From JBKECO01 sp047974745 (GTDB taxonomy: Bacteria > Bacillota > Clostridia > Lachnospirales > Lachnospiraceae): DNA of 64,000 nucleotides. Shown here in pieces: positions 50,869-60,209 of the stretch; the stretch's first letter is position 1, and each line of letters opens with the position of its first letter. The stretch spans positions 1 through 64,000 of the forward strand of contig JBKECO010000011.1 of NCBI GenBank assembly GCA_047974745.1, given 5' to 3'. The position numbers and the translations under genes are program-made. Under the pieces are notes generated by a model. It was given only the letters and a program-made list of their open reading frames with translations. It had not been told where the DNA came from and did no database searches.

Positions 50869-53295
50869 ATGAACATTTTTAATACTAAAGTCCCAATTAT
50901 TACATCTAGTTTGTACCACTTATTCGATGAATTGCATTCACAGAGTGCCTATGGTCAGTTCCTGGTCATAATGAAAGGTTCTCTAAATCTGACATGCCAA
51001 GAGAAGACCTATCAACTGGGTGATTCCGATATCCAATATATCCCTTGTGAGGCAGCATATACACTGGAACCTGAATCTGCCTGCTATTTGATGTATGTTT
51101 CTTTTCATCCATTTTTCCTGTTAGGTGCACTTGGCCTCATGTATCAGAGCGTGACCTATATTTCGACTCAGGATTCACAAGAGAAGAAAGTAATTGTTCT
51201 TGAGAGTTTGTGTGCATTGTCCTCTGCTCTTTTATCATCCGAAGAAGAAATCACCCCCACCGTATATGCTAAGGCTTATGATCTGCTCTCTTTATTCACA
51301 ACCGGCAAATTTGATAAGTCAATGCGCTCCATCAGCCGCTCTGAGAAAATAATGGATAACTTCTATCAATTTCTCGGCAATCATTTTTCCTTTAATACGA
51401 CACTGACAAATGCTGCAAATGAGCTAGGATATACACCGCAGTATCTCGCCAGCTTTTTGAAAAAGAATACAGGTCTGACTTATCAGGAACATTTAAATCA
51501 ATATCGGATCAATGCCGCACTTTTATTAATAAAATACTCTGAGGAATCTACAGTAAGAATCGCTGTTCTTTGTGGCTTTCCAAACTCAGATTCTTTAAGG
51601 ACTGCAGTTTTGAGAGGGACGAATCTGACTTTTGACGAAATCAGAAGGACAGGTGTAACACATAGCGACAAAGATTTTGGCAAGATTCTGATTCAGATCA
51701 CAAATACACAATTGTGTTTTGATTATTTATTCAATTATCTACATTATTCTCCCTCCAGTACGGTCGCATTTGAAAGACTTGCGACGGAATCGATTTCAGT
51801 CAATCTTCAAAAGTCTAAAAAATATATTCCAAATTGGAACCATATCATTAATTTGGGTAATATATTAGACTTTGACAAGCCTGAGTACCGTTATGCAATT
51901 AAAAATATGCAGGAAGCGCTTCATTTTTCCTATGGAAGAATTGTTGGGATCATGCTGCTGGTGGTGCAAAATTCCGACCGTTCAGAAAATCCATATAATT
52001 TTTCGAAAATTTTTGAAGTGACGGATTTTTTGCTGAAGTTGCGAATGAAACCGTTTTTTGAGCTGAGCAACAAACCGTTTCATATCTACCTTGCAGATGA
52101 GAATATTGAAACAGACATCCAGCGTTTTCTGGAACCCGAGAAATATGATGTATTCTTCTATAGTGCACTTCCTTATTTTATTCGGGCGTGTATTGGGCGC
52201 TATGGATTTGATGAGTTTTCCAGCTGGAGGTTCGAGCTCTGGCGAAGATATAATCCGAATATGACCTCTTGTGAATCCGTTGATGTCTATACGACCCGCT
52301 TTCAGAGAACGCGGGATATTTTAAAACAGCTTACACCTGATATCCAGATCGGTGGTCCCGGATTCAATACCTTTATGCCATCTGAATATTTTCAGGAATT
52401 GCTGAATGAATTTCAACACAGGGATATCATTCCTGATTTTTTTACTGCTTACTATTTCCCATATCTCCCCACCAAAGACAGACCTGAGCCTGAAGAGAAT
52501 GGGTACGGCTATACTACTGTCGTAAAAGAACATCAGATGAGCGAGAAAACGAATGAGCTTCTAGCCTGCATGAAGCGTTCGGATTTTGAATCACATCCCC
52601 TTATTTATACAGAGTATAGTGCTTATCTGAGTACCGGCAACTATATAAACGACTCTGTCTATCCAGCTATTTTTATCTTTCAACAGGCATCTGAAAATAT
52701 GGAAAAGGTCCACTCGCTTGCTTATTGGCTGGCTTGCGATATCTCCTTGTCCTATCATGATTATCAGGCTCCCTTTTTCGGAGGGAATGGAATTATATCT
52801 AAAAATGCGATACCAAAATCAAGCTACTTCGCTTTCCAGTTTCTCAATCAGCTTGGGGATCGGATGATATCTTCCGGCAAGCATTATATCATTACGACAA
52901 AAAACGAGGTGAACATCCAGCTCCTGGTGTTCTATCCCACCTCCCTAAATACAGAATTTGCATCATCACCTGTAAATGTCGAACTTCTGCACTCACCGTT
53001 TTCAGCATTTGTAGACATACCGACCATGTTCTTTGAAATGAAACTCTTAAAAATGAAATCCGGGAAATATCTCTATAAGGAACAGTCTTTAAATCTTACA
53101 ACAGGAAATATTTTAGCCTCCTGGGGCAGACTTGATTTTATCCGAGACTTAAAAATGGATGAGCTGGATTATATCCGACATGAAAGTATACCTACCGTAC
53201 GATTGAAAAATATTGTTGTTTCCTCTGAATACCAAATCGAGGTCAAATTAAACTATAATGAAGCAAAACTGATCACGCTCGAGCTACATTTATAG
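50869..53295 (+). CDS. AraC-type regulator fused to a GH39-like domain (copy 1)
   Basis: This is an 808-aa fusion. Residues 1-140 are a cupin-like sensor, and about 155-265 an AraC DNA-binding domain (FNTTLTNAANELGYTPQYLA, CGFPNSDSLRTAV). Residues 300-700 resemble a GH39 glycosidase barrel followed by a beta domain. The GH39 nucleophile Glu is kept (Glu582 in IYTEYSAYLS). The acid/base motif W-N-E-P reads Trp458-Arg459-Arg460-Tyr, so hydrolysis is not expected. The domain probably binds a glycoside and signals to the DNA-binding part. It is divergent from the importer/deglycosidase operon and 11 bp upstream of a paralogue. GAGG precedes the ATG. Confidence 0.85.
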   Translation: MNIFNTKVPIITSSLYHLFDELHSQSAYGQFLVIMKGSLNLTCQEKTYQLGDSDIQYIPCEAAYTLEPESACYLMYVSFHPFFLLGALGLMYQSVTYISTQDSQEKKVIVLESLCALSSALLSSEEEITPTVYAKAYDLLSLFTTGKFDKSMRSISRSEKIMDNFYQFLGNHFSFNTTLTNAANELGYTPQYLASFLKKNTGLTYQEHLNQYRINAALLLIKYSEESTVRIAVLCGFPNSDSLRTAVLRGTNLTFDEIRRTGVTHSDKDFGKILIQITNTQLCFDYLFNYLHYSPSSTVAFERLATESISVNLQKSKKYIPNWNHIINLGNILDFDKPEYRYAIKNMQEALHFSYGRIVGIMLLVVQNSDRSENPYNFSKIFEVTDFLLKLRMKPFFELSNKPFHIYLADENIETDIQRFLEPEKYDVFFYSALPYFIRACIGRYGFDEFSSWRFELWRRYNPNMTSCESVDVYTTRFQRTRDILKQLTPDIQIGGPGFNTFMPSEYFQELLNEFQHRDIIPDFFTAYYFPYLPTKDRPEPEENGYGYTTVVKEHQMSEKTNELLACMKRSDFESHPLIYTEYSAYLSTGNYINDSVYPAIFIFQQASENMEKVHSLAYWLACDISLSYHDYQAPFFGGNGIISKNAIPKSSYFAFQFLNQLGDRMISSGKHYIITTKNEVNIQLLVFYPTSLNTEFASSPVNVELLHSPFSAFVDIPTMFFEMKLLKMKSGKYLYKEQSLNLTTGNILASWGRLDFIRDLKMDELDYIRHESIPTVRLKNIVVSSEYQIEVKLNYNEAKLITLELHL

Positions 53296-53306
53296 GAAGG
53301 AGTCTT

Positions 53307-55718
53307 ATGTTTATACATTCCAATTTATCGTTAAATTTAAATGCTCAGCTGGAACATATTGATCAGTCCTTTGTATTTTCATCAGAGGAATATACTTTTA
53401 TGATCCTTCAGCAGGGAACCCTGCGTTTTTCGTACCCAGATAACTCAGAATCTTTTATTCTGGAAAAACATGACTTTATACTGATTTCGCCTGATGAAAA
53501 TATCACGATCCTTCCGGTTCATTCCACATCACTGATTCGGATCACTCTGGATCAAGGCTTCATTCAGAGTATAACTCCCTTGAATCATCGACTTGCCTGC
53601 AACTCCGTGAAGCATAGCAATGCAGACGACCAAAAGCTTCGTGACATTCTTCTGAGAATCTGTGCAGCCTATATCACGATTGCTGATCGGGCACTTATGA
53701 TCTCTTTGGTCTATGAACTTATTGACGCCTTAAATCACAGTTTCATGGAATCCATCAGTACCGCCTCATTACAAAGCAAAAAAGAGGAGACCAATTACCG
53801 TATCACACAAATTACAGATTACATTAAGTCCCACAGCCATACAAAGATCAGTTTAAATGATCTTGCTGATGAGTTATTTTTATCACCTCAGTATTTATCC
53901 AAATTCATAAAAAAGAACCTGGATTGTAATTTCACGTCTTTTCTTACACAGATTCGTTTGAAAAATGCGGTCTATTCCCTGGAGAATATGGATACTTCGA
54001 TAACGATGATCGCTCTTGACTGCGGATTTTCCAGCCTCACTGCCTTCAATCGCATTTTTAAAAATGAATATCAGATCTCTCCTACTGAATACAGGAAAAA
54101 ATATCTTAAGAATCAGCTGGCATTCCATACCGGTTCTTTCACTTCACAGGAGCTGCCTATTAAAGAACCAAATAACGATCAGCCAACTATAAAAATATCC
54201 TGCGAGCGATCCTTTTCGTTGCGTCGACCCTGGTGCGATACAATCAATATCGGAGCATTGTCCCATGCACAAAAGCACTCCTTTCATGAAAACTTTAATC
54301 GATATCATGCGAAAGCGAATTTCAAATATGTCAGATTTTCAAATATGTTCTCAGAACAATTAGTCACTTATCACGCTGAAAATGATGAATTCGATTTTTA
54401 TAGTCTGGAGATCCTACTTTCATCCTTTCAAAGAATCCAGGTGATTCCTTTTATTGAGCTTAGCTTCAAGCCGAACAAGGGTATGGTGGATATCAGTGCA
54501 AAGGGAGATGATTACTATATTCACGAAAAGGATCTCTCCTATTATCTAAAAGCACTTGATGTATTTTTAAGATATGCGATCAACCATTTTGGATATTCTT
54601 ATGTCAAGCAGTGGCGGTTCGAGATCTGGAATAAGCTTGATGAAAATCTGAGCCCCCTGGAATCCACCAGCGAATACATTCAAAAGTTCAGATCTTTTGA
54701 AGCTGTGATCCGATCTATCGTACCGGAATGTATGATCGGTGGCCCAGGATTTAATATGAGCGGACAATTCGACAATTTTATACAGTTCATTTCTGATATT
54801 TCAAAATCGGATCTGCACATGGATTTTATCTCTTTTACAGGCTATTGTTATAAGCTTCGCTCCCATTCAGAACAACAAGATCGGGCTACACTTGGTATAT
54901 TGTCGACAGATCCGAGTCACCTGAAATCCGTTTTGAAAATGTTCAAGAATCATTTGAAGAGAACTGGTCTGTACTCAGATCTACCGATCTTTATCACGGA
55001 ATTCGGATCAACACTTTCTGTAAAGAACTATATTCCTGAATCTGTCTTTCAGGCTGCCTTTATCAGTAAATCCATACTTGATGTCTCCGAATATGCTGAC
55101 AGCATCGCCTACGCATACTTGAGTGACAACCAGCAGCCATTAAATACTTCCGAACGGACTGCTTTTTCATTTCCGGGACTGATCGGTGAGAACGGGATTG
55201 CAAAACCATCGTTTCACGCATTTTCTTTTCTGTTCCATCTTGGGCGAGAACTGATTTCAAAAGGAAATGATTATATTCTGACCAGGAATTCCGAAAACCA
55301 ATATCAGCTACTCTACTTTCATTATGTGCACTTTAGTAAGAATTTCTGCCTCAATTCCTGGGAGGAGGTGGATATCATGAAGACCTATGATATTTTCGAG
55401 CAGGCCGAGCAAAAGCATATGAATTTTGAATTTTCTCATATTTCTCCCGGGAAATACAAAGTCACACGTTTTTCGCTGAACCGGAACTATGGCAGTATTC
55501 TGGACAAATATTTAAGAATCATCGAGATCAGCCAGATGCCTCCGGGAGAACTGCTTTCTATTATTGCCAATCTGCGTGAGGATGAAATCGAGTATTATCA
55601 AAAGACCTCACTGCCTCGCCAGGACATTTTTTTTATTGAATGCCGGCAGCAGCTGGAACTGGAATTTGTTCTGGATCCCCATGAAGTCGTATTTCTGGAA
55701 TTGAATCGGATCCTATAA
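53307..55718 (+). CDS. AraC-type regulator fused to a GH39-like domain (copy 2)
   Basis: This is an 803-aa paralogue of the preceding gene with the same order: cupin at 1-140, AraC helix-turn-helix at about 165-270 (KISLNDLADELFLSPQYLSK, CGFSSLTAFNRIFK), and GH39-like domain to the end. The nucleophile Glu565 is present in FITEFGST, whereas the acid/base site reads Trp441-Asn442-Lys443 instead of W-N-E. Both copies therefore lost the same catalytic residue in different ways. Two divergent copies suggest that they recognise different ligands or form a heteromeric sensor. AAGGAG precedes the ATG. A terminator follows. Confidence 0.85.
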   Translation: MFIHSNLSLNLNAQLEHIDQSFVFSSEEYTFMILQQGTLRFSYPDNSESFILEKHDFILISPDENITILPVHSTSLIRITLDQGFIQSITPLNHRLACNSVKHSNADDQKLRDILLRICAAYITIADRALMISLVYELIDALNHSFMESISTASLQSKKEETNYRITQITDYIKSHSHTKISLNDLADELFLSPQYLSKFIKKNLDCNFTSFLTQIRLKNAVYSLENMDTSITMIALDCGFSSLTAFNRIFKNEYQISPTEYRKKYLKNQLAFHTGSFTSQELPIKEPNNDQPTIKISCERSFSLRRPWCDTINIGALSHAQKHSFHENFNRYHAKANFKYVRFSNMFSEQLVTYHAENDEFDFYSLEILLSSFQRIQVIPFIELSFKPNKGMVDISAKGDDYYIHEKDLSYYLKALDVFLRYAINHFGYSYVKQWRFEIWNKLDENLSPLESTSEYIQKFRSFEAVIRSIVPECMIGGPGFNMSGQFDNFIQFISDISKSDLHMDFISFTGYCYKLRSHSEQQDRATLGILSTDPSHLKSVLKMFKNHLKRTGLYSDLPIFITEFGSTLSVKNYIPESVFQAAFISKSILDVSEYADSIAYAYLSDNQQPLNTSERTAFSFPGLIGENGIAKPSFHAFSFLFHLGRELISKGNDYILTRNSENQYQLLYFHYVHFSKNFCLNSWEEVDIMKTYDIFEQAEQKHMNFEFSHISPGKYKVTRFSLNRNYGSILDKYLRIIEISQMPPGELLSIIANLREDEIEYYQKTSLPRQDIFFIECRQQLELEFVLDPHEVVFLELNRIL

Positions 55719-55721
55719 TAA

Positions 55722-55763
55722 AAAGAGTGAACCAACCTGTTTCAATGCTTGGTTTCACTCTTT
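55722..55763. terminator. Bidirectional terminator after the second AraC-GH39 gene
   Basis: AAAGAGTGAA-CCAA (55722-55735) pairs with TTGG-TTTCACTCTTT (55749-55763), with one bulged base. It separates the regulator from the convergent NTF2-like gene. Confidence 0.8.
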
Positions 55764-55780
55764 CCTCTATTACTATTGAA

Positions 55781-56116
55781 TTAGCATAGCTGCAGAACAT
55801 CCCAGTGTTCTGCAAGCTTTCCTTCCAGTACGCGGTAAATATCAACGACTCTGACTTTCGTTGTTCCATCTGAATTCAGATTTTTCAAATAAACAACGAC
55901 CATATCATCCTCCTGGATCATTTTGTCGATTCTCAAATGAAACTCAGGATTCGATTTGAACTTATCGCGAAACGCATTCTTTAACCCCTCTCTCCCTTGT
56001 GGAACTCCCGGATTATGCTGAATATAGTCTTCTCGAACATAATCATCTGCAGCTTCCACATCATGCTGATTAAAAAATCTTTCATAAAATTCTCGGATCA
56101 TCTCTTTTTCAGCCAT
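55781..56116 (-). CDS. NTF2-like / SnoaL-type small protein
   Basis: This is a 111-aa cone-shaped alpha+beta barrel protein of the NTF2/SnoaL superfamily (MIREFYERFFNQHDVEAADDY, DYIQHNPGVPQGREGLKNAF, VVDIYRVLEGKLAEHWDVLQ). The family includes polyketide cyclases, ketosteroid isomerases and simple ligand-binding proteins. The YIQHNP and EHWDVLQ motifs are those of the abundant SnoaL-like hydrolase/isomerase-type group with unknown substrates. The start at 56116 follows GGAG; two longer starts lack a site. It begins 13 bp after the carboxylesterase gene and probably acts on the same compound. Confidence 0.8.
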   Translation of the reverse strand: MAEKEMIREFYERFFNQHDVEAADDYVREDYIQHNPGVPQGREGLKNAFRDKFKSNPEFHLRIDKMIQEDDMVVVYLKNLNSDGTTKVRVVDIYRVLEGKLAEHWDVLQLC

Positions 56117-56129
56117 ACTGTTCTCCATT

Positions 56130-57446
56130 TCAATAAAATTCTTTGACAAAAGGCTCTGTGGTGCGGTAAGGCTTCCAGTCCCCTGATGTGGTCGGATGCC
56201 CTGTCTTCATAAATGTGGTCCAGTCATCCAGCATCTCCTGACTCAGTTCTTGATCTGCTTGCGTCATTGGTCTCCAGCATCTGTCCAGTGTGCCGAACAT
56301 ATACCACAATTCTGCTGAGTGGAAGGCTCCACTGTCATCTCCTGGAAGGGGATGTGAGAAATAATACAGATAGGCAGGTTCTCTTCCCAGTTCTTTGAGA
56401 TGAATGCACCAGTCTATGGCTTCTTGGGAAAGTGGTCCGATCTCTCCTCTTTCCATCTGCTGCGGTGAACCACCAATATCCGAAGCCACCGTTCCGATCA
56501 TGATCGGTATATCTTTGATCTTCCCTTGTCGGAACACTTCACTCACAGAATCACGGAGCAGATAACCATCCACATTTGGTACCAGTACGATTCCATTCCC
56601 CTCCTGCCAGGCCTTTTCCATAAATCGATCTCTGATTTCATTTAATTCTTCGATCCGAAGGGATCTTAGATCTTTTAAGTCCTTCGCACCGGAGAGATCT
56701 TGTATCTTTATTCCTATATCCAATGCCTGTGCGAGATCTGGCATATAGAGCAGATCGCTTTTATACATTGCACCGCTTTGGAGAATCACCTTCGCGATCA
56801 TATTCTTCGTCAATTCTGAGGATAGCAGCACCTGGGTACTCATGCAGCCGGCAGACTGACCAAATACGGTGATATTGGATGCATCTCCTCCAAAGAACTC
56901 AATATTTTCATATACCCATGTGAGCGCTTTGATCTGATCGAAGATTCCATAATTCCCGGAAATCCCTTTCGGACTCTCCTCCGAAAGCCATGGATGTGCC
57001 AGAAATCCAAACAGGTTCAGTCGATAATTGATGGTAACTAAGATAACATCCCTGCTGCAATAGGCTGCGCCATCAAACTCCAGCTCGCTGCTGTATCCGC
57101 CGGAAAAAGCACCACCATGAATATAAAATGCAACCGGAAGCCTTCCCTTTTTCTCCTTTGGCGTCCAGATATTCAGGTACAGGCAGTCCTCACTGCTTTC
57201 TCGTAAATACTCTGTGTTCTCATAGAATTCTTTTTTATACAATCCATAGGCATGTTCACTTTGCGGACATTTTGCAGAAAAAGAATCGGCATTGTAGATC
57301 CCTGACCAGGGCATGCAGTCTTCCGGCTCCTTCCATCTGCGTTCGCCGACCGGTGGTCTGGCGTAGGGAATTCCTTTGTAAATGATGCATTGGTCTGTTT
57401 CCACTCCACGAATACTTCCTGAATTTGTAACTACTGTTGTATCCAT
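56130..57446 (-). CDS. Type B carboxylesterase
   Basis: This is a 438-aa alpha/beta hydrolase of the carboxylesterase/cholinesterase family. It has IYKGIPYARPPVGERRWKEP, the oxyanion segment YIHGGAFSGGY, the nucleophile elbow FGQSAG (Ser near 194) and a C-terminal Asp/His region. It has no signal peptide, so it acts in the cytoplasm. It would hydrolyse esters of imported compounds, for example acylated phenolic glycosides; this is an inference from the locus. The family is usually 480-550 aa, so this one is slightly short. The start at 57446 follows GAGGAG. It is divergent from the LacI-type gene. Confidence 0.88.
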   Translation of the reverse strand: MDTTVVTNSGSIRGVETDQCIIYKGIPYARPPVGERRWKEPEDCMPWSGIYNADSFSAKCPQSEHAYGLYKKEFYENTEYLRESSEDCLYLNIWTPKEKKGRLPVAFYIHGGAFSGGYSSELEFDGAAYCSRDVILVTINYRLNLFGFLAHPWLSEESPKGISGNYGIFDQIKALTWVYENIEFFGGDASNITVFGQSAGCMSTQVLLSSELTKNMIAKVILQSGAMYKSDLLYMPDLAQALDIGIKIQDLSGAKDLKDLRSLRIEELNEIRDRFMEKAWQEGNGIVLVPNVDGYLLRDSVSEVFRQGKIKDIPIMIGTVASDIGGSPQQMERGEIGPLSQEAIDWCIHLKELGREPAYLYYFSHPLPGDDSGAFHSAELWYMFGTLDRCWRPMTQADQELSQEMLDDWTTFMKTGHPTTSGDWKPYRTTEPFVKEFY

Positions 57447-57476
57447 ATTCAATACTCCTCGTCATGTTAATAGAAT

Positions 57477-57505
57477 TTGCAACACGAAAATCTATATGTT
57501 AGAAT
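57477..57505 (+). promoter_or_regulatory. Promoter of the LacI-type gene
   Basis: TTGCAA at 57477-57482 and TAGAAT at 57500-57505 are separated by 17 bp, 35 bp before the LacI-type start codon. Confidence 0.55.
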
Positions 57506-57540
57506 GTATGCAATTATGCAGTTTAGGAAAGGCGGTCCTT

Positions 57541-58536
57541 ATGATTACAATTGTAGACGTAGCTGCTGAGGCAGGTGTTTCAGTTGCTACCGTATCACGG
57601 GTTCTGAATGATAGCTATACCGTTTCAAATGCCAGAAAAGAGCTTGTAATGAAGGCGATCGAAAAGACTGGATATGTCATTCCCCAGCGGATGAAGCTCG
57701 CCCAGCGAGATGCGCCCGGAAAAATCATCCTGATCATTACCGGCACACTGATCGGTGCGATCATCGATTCTATACAGTGTCAGGCTTCCTCTCATAATTA
57801 CCAGACCATGACCTATTCCTATCATAACAAAGGTGACCTGGAAAATCTCAATCAGCTTCTTGCAAATTTAAGGGAAAAGCTTGCCGGTGTTATTTTGCTG
57901 AACAGTATTGACAATTCGCCGGAATTTCAAAATTCTCTGGAAGATATTCCGGTCATTCAGATCGGCGAACCTATTTTTGAGAGCCGAGCAAATTATACCG
58001 TATATATGGATGAAATAAAAATGTCCTATGACGCTGCAGAATACCTGGTGAAGCAGGGCAAAAAAAAGATCGCTCTGTTGACTATGAATCCCTATTCCCA
58101 GACCTTTTTTTCGACCGACAAAAGAGAAAAGGGTTATTTTCTATCTATGCTTGAGCACTATGAGCACGTTGACTATTCGTTACGCGAATATGCGGATGTA
58201 ACGATAGAGGGCGGTTTTGAAGCAGCCTTAAAGCTGTTGGAACGTCATCCTGACGTGGACAGTATTCTCTGTACACAGGATGCGATCGCAATGGGCGCTC
58301 TTCATGCATTGCTGACAAGAGGAATCCCCGTTACGAAGATTCAACCTTTTTCTCTGGATTACAATGAAGTCTGGGAGCTCTTTCATCCATTCTTACCTTA
58401 CATCGACTGCCATCAGGAACAACTGGGAACTGCAGCCTTTTTCATGCTCCATAATCTGTTGACACAGGAAGTCATGACAGACTGCTATCAAATCATACCT
58501 CATGATATCATAATAAAATCAGCCCGTCCTGTGTAA
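57541..58536 (+). CDS. LacI-family transcriptional regulator
   Basis: This is a 331-aa repressor with the LacI helix-turn-helix and hinge at residues 1-55 (ITIVDVAAEAGVSVATVSRV, VSNARKELVMKAIEKTGY). A periplasmic-binding-protein-like effector domain follows. It is divergent from the carboxylesterase and NTF2-like genes and is the likely local repressor of them. The start at 57541 matches the family N-terminus and follows AGGAAAGGCGG. Confidence 0.9.
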   Translation: MITIVDVAAEAGVSVATVSRVLNDSYTVSNARKELVMKAIEKTGYVIPQRMKLAQRDAPGKIILIITGTLIGAIIDSIQCQASSHNYQTMTYSYHNKGDLENLNQLLANLREKLAGVILLNSIDNSPEFQNSLEDIPVIQIGEPIFESRANYTVYMDEIKMSYDAAEYLVKQGKKKIALLTMNPYSQTFFSTDKREKGYFLSMLEHYEHVDYSLREYADVTIEGGFEAALKLLERHPDVDSILCTQDAIAMGALHALLTRGIPVTKIQPFSLDYNEVWELFHPFLPYIDCHQEQLGTAAFFMLHNLLTQEVMTDCYQIIPHDIIIKSARPV

Positions 58537-58552
58537 CAAGACAGGCTGTTTT
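58520..58552 (+). terminator. Terminator overlapping the end of the LacI-type gene
   Basis: CAGCC-C-GTC and GAC-A-GGCTG pair across the stop codon region, followed by TTTTACTATATT. The stem includes the last codons of the gene. Confidence 0.65.
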
Positions 58553-58561
58553 ACTATATTA

Positions 58562-60004
58562 CTACTCTTCGATATATTCCACTGCACTCATACCGGCAAT
58601 ACGACCAGTGTTCACTGCGTATCCCATGGAATTGCCCGGCAGAAGGAACATATAGCTGTCATCATAAATATTACAGGAGTCAGCTCCTGCAGCATAAAGA
58701 CCGGGAACAGGTTCAAATTCCTGATCGCATGCTTCACAATTCTCGTTGATTCGGATTCCACCAACTGTTCCATAGCCTCCGGCGCGAACCTTTGCAGCAT
58801 AGTAGGGTCCTTTTACAAGTGGTCTCAGGAATCTTTTGTCTTTAAAGAATTCTTCATCGACACTGTCACAATAATCATTGTAGTCATCGATGGTCTCGAC
58901 CAGATTCTCCTCATGAATACCGGACATTTGAGCCAGCTCCTCGATCGTATCTGCAACAAAGAAGTCCGCACCGTTCTCCTGTCCCATTTTGATCCCTTCA
59001 AAGAAATCCGATACATCTGGATTCGTTCGGACCAGGCTGACATTATCAACACCATTGCGGATATAATTTTTAACAATGGTACTGTCGACGATACTAAAGC
59101 AGACCTTTCCCTTTTGATGTGTTACGACATTGGAAAGATAGGTCGAATTCTGCATATAGTCTTCATTCATGACTCTCTTGCCATGTAGATTGACCAGTAC
59201 ATTTGGCTGACTGAAAACATTCGAAATGCTACCAGGCAAGTCATCCATACCTTCGATGGATGCTGCACTTTCAATTCTGACAGGTACTTTATCAGCTCCT
59301 GCTTCCCAAGCCATTTTCAAACCATCACCCGTCAGTCCCGGAATCGCAAAGCTGAACAGATCTTTATCGTGATGATACCCAGTTTCTTTTAAAATCATCT
59401 CATTATTCGATCCGGCTCCGCCAGTTGCGATGATGGCTGCCTTACAGCGAATCTCAATTTCTTCTCCGTTTTTATCTGTAGCAAGAACGCCTGCCACTTT
59501 ATTATCCTCCATGATAATTTTTTTGGCTGGAGTATCCATTAGAAATGTTACACTAAGCTCAAGTGCCTTAGCGTAAAGTGCTTTATTCAGAAAAGATGCT
59601 GCTCTTGGGCCAATTCCTGTATCTGTTTTTACAATATGCCAGGTGGCCTCGGACTGAGGGAAATATTTGAAAGCACCTTCAAACTCAACGCCCATATCCT
59701 CCAGCCATTCAATGGTTTCTGCAGACTGTTCAAAATAACGTTTTACTAATCTGGCATCCACATTATAGTGGGTATATTCCATAAACATATGAAATGCTTT
59801 TTCTACTGTGATATCAATCATCTGCTGCTTCTGGTATTTGGTTCCGATTCCCAGAGGTCCCATGCCCATGTTAGCAGCTCCGCCAACAGAAGAAGCTTTC
59901 TCACATACGATAACTTCAGCACCATCCTCAGCAGCCTGAACTGCGGCAGAAAGCCCTGACGGTCCTGCTGCTATTACAACGATCTGTGTCTCCATTTTTT
60001 TCAT
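58562..60004 (-). CDS. FAD-dependent oxidoreductase (fumarate reductase/FAD_binding_2 type)
   Basis: This is a 480-aa flavoprotein related to the flavoprotein of fumarate/urocanate reductases and 3-ketosteroid dehydrogenases, without a covalent FMN domain. The N-terminal FAD fold is VVIAAGPSGLSAAVQAAEDG (the first conserved glycine reads Ala). AAIIATGGAGSNNEM and the C-terminal PGLYAAGADSCNIYDDS followed by GNSMGYAVNTGRIAG are typical. It would oxidise or reduce a C-C bond; the electron partner is not adjacent. GAGGGCG precedes the ATG at 60004. In this locus it might act on the sugar or aglycone part of the imported glycoside, which is speculative. Confidence 0.87.
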   Translation of the reverse strand: MKKMETQIVVIAAGPSGLSAAVQAAEDGAEVIVCEKASSVGGAANMGMGPLGIGTKYQKQQMIDITVEKAFHMFMEYTHYNVDARLVKRYFEQSAETIEWLEDMGVEFEGAFKYFPQSEATWHIVKTDTGIGPRAASFLNKALYAKALELSVTFLMDTPAKKIIMEDNKVAGVLATDKNGEEIEIRCKAAIIATGGAGSNNEMILKETGYHHDKDLFSFAIPGLTGDGLKMAWEAGADKVPVRIESAASIEGMDDLPGSISNVFSQPNVLVNLHGKRVMNEDYMQNSTYLSNVVTHQKGKVCFSIVDSTIVKNYIRNGVDNVSLVRTNPDVSDFFEGIKMGQENGADFFVADTIEELAQMSGIHEENLVETIDDYNDYCDSVDEEFFKDKRFLRPLVKGPYYAAKVRAGGYGTVGGIRINENCEACDQEFEPVPGLYAAGADSCNIYDDSYMFLLPGNSMGYAVNTGRIAGMSAVEYIEE

Positions 60005-60142
60005 TCTAACGCCCTCGTTTCAAAATTTATCATTCGCTCTGTCTATCATACGTTTTTTCCGGAAGATTAAAAATGGAAGATTTATGTAAAAAGAGATACA
60101 TTATTGTCATTTATTCTTACATCTATGGTTGAATGATAAAAA

Positions 60143-60181
60143 AGAACGTATCATTTTTGCTATTCAAAAATGATACGTTCT
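60143..60181 (-). terminator. Terminator of the sugar isomerase-like gene
   Basis: AGAACGTATCATTTTTG (60143-60159) and CAAAAATGATACGTTCT (60165-60181) are perfect 17-bp arms with a 5-base loop. On the minus strand they are followed by TTTTTATC, 29 bp after the stop codon of the gene at 60210. Confidence 0.88.
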
Positions 60182-60209
60182 CTATTTGATCCTAATGTGT
60201 ACCTCTATG

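Noticed and set aside
50869..55718. Two active GH39 beta-xylosidases
   Set aside because: Both have an N-terminal AraC DNA-binding domain and no acid/base Glu in the W-N-E-P motif, so a sensor role is favoured.
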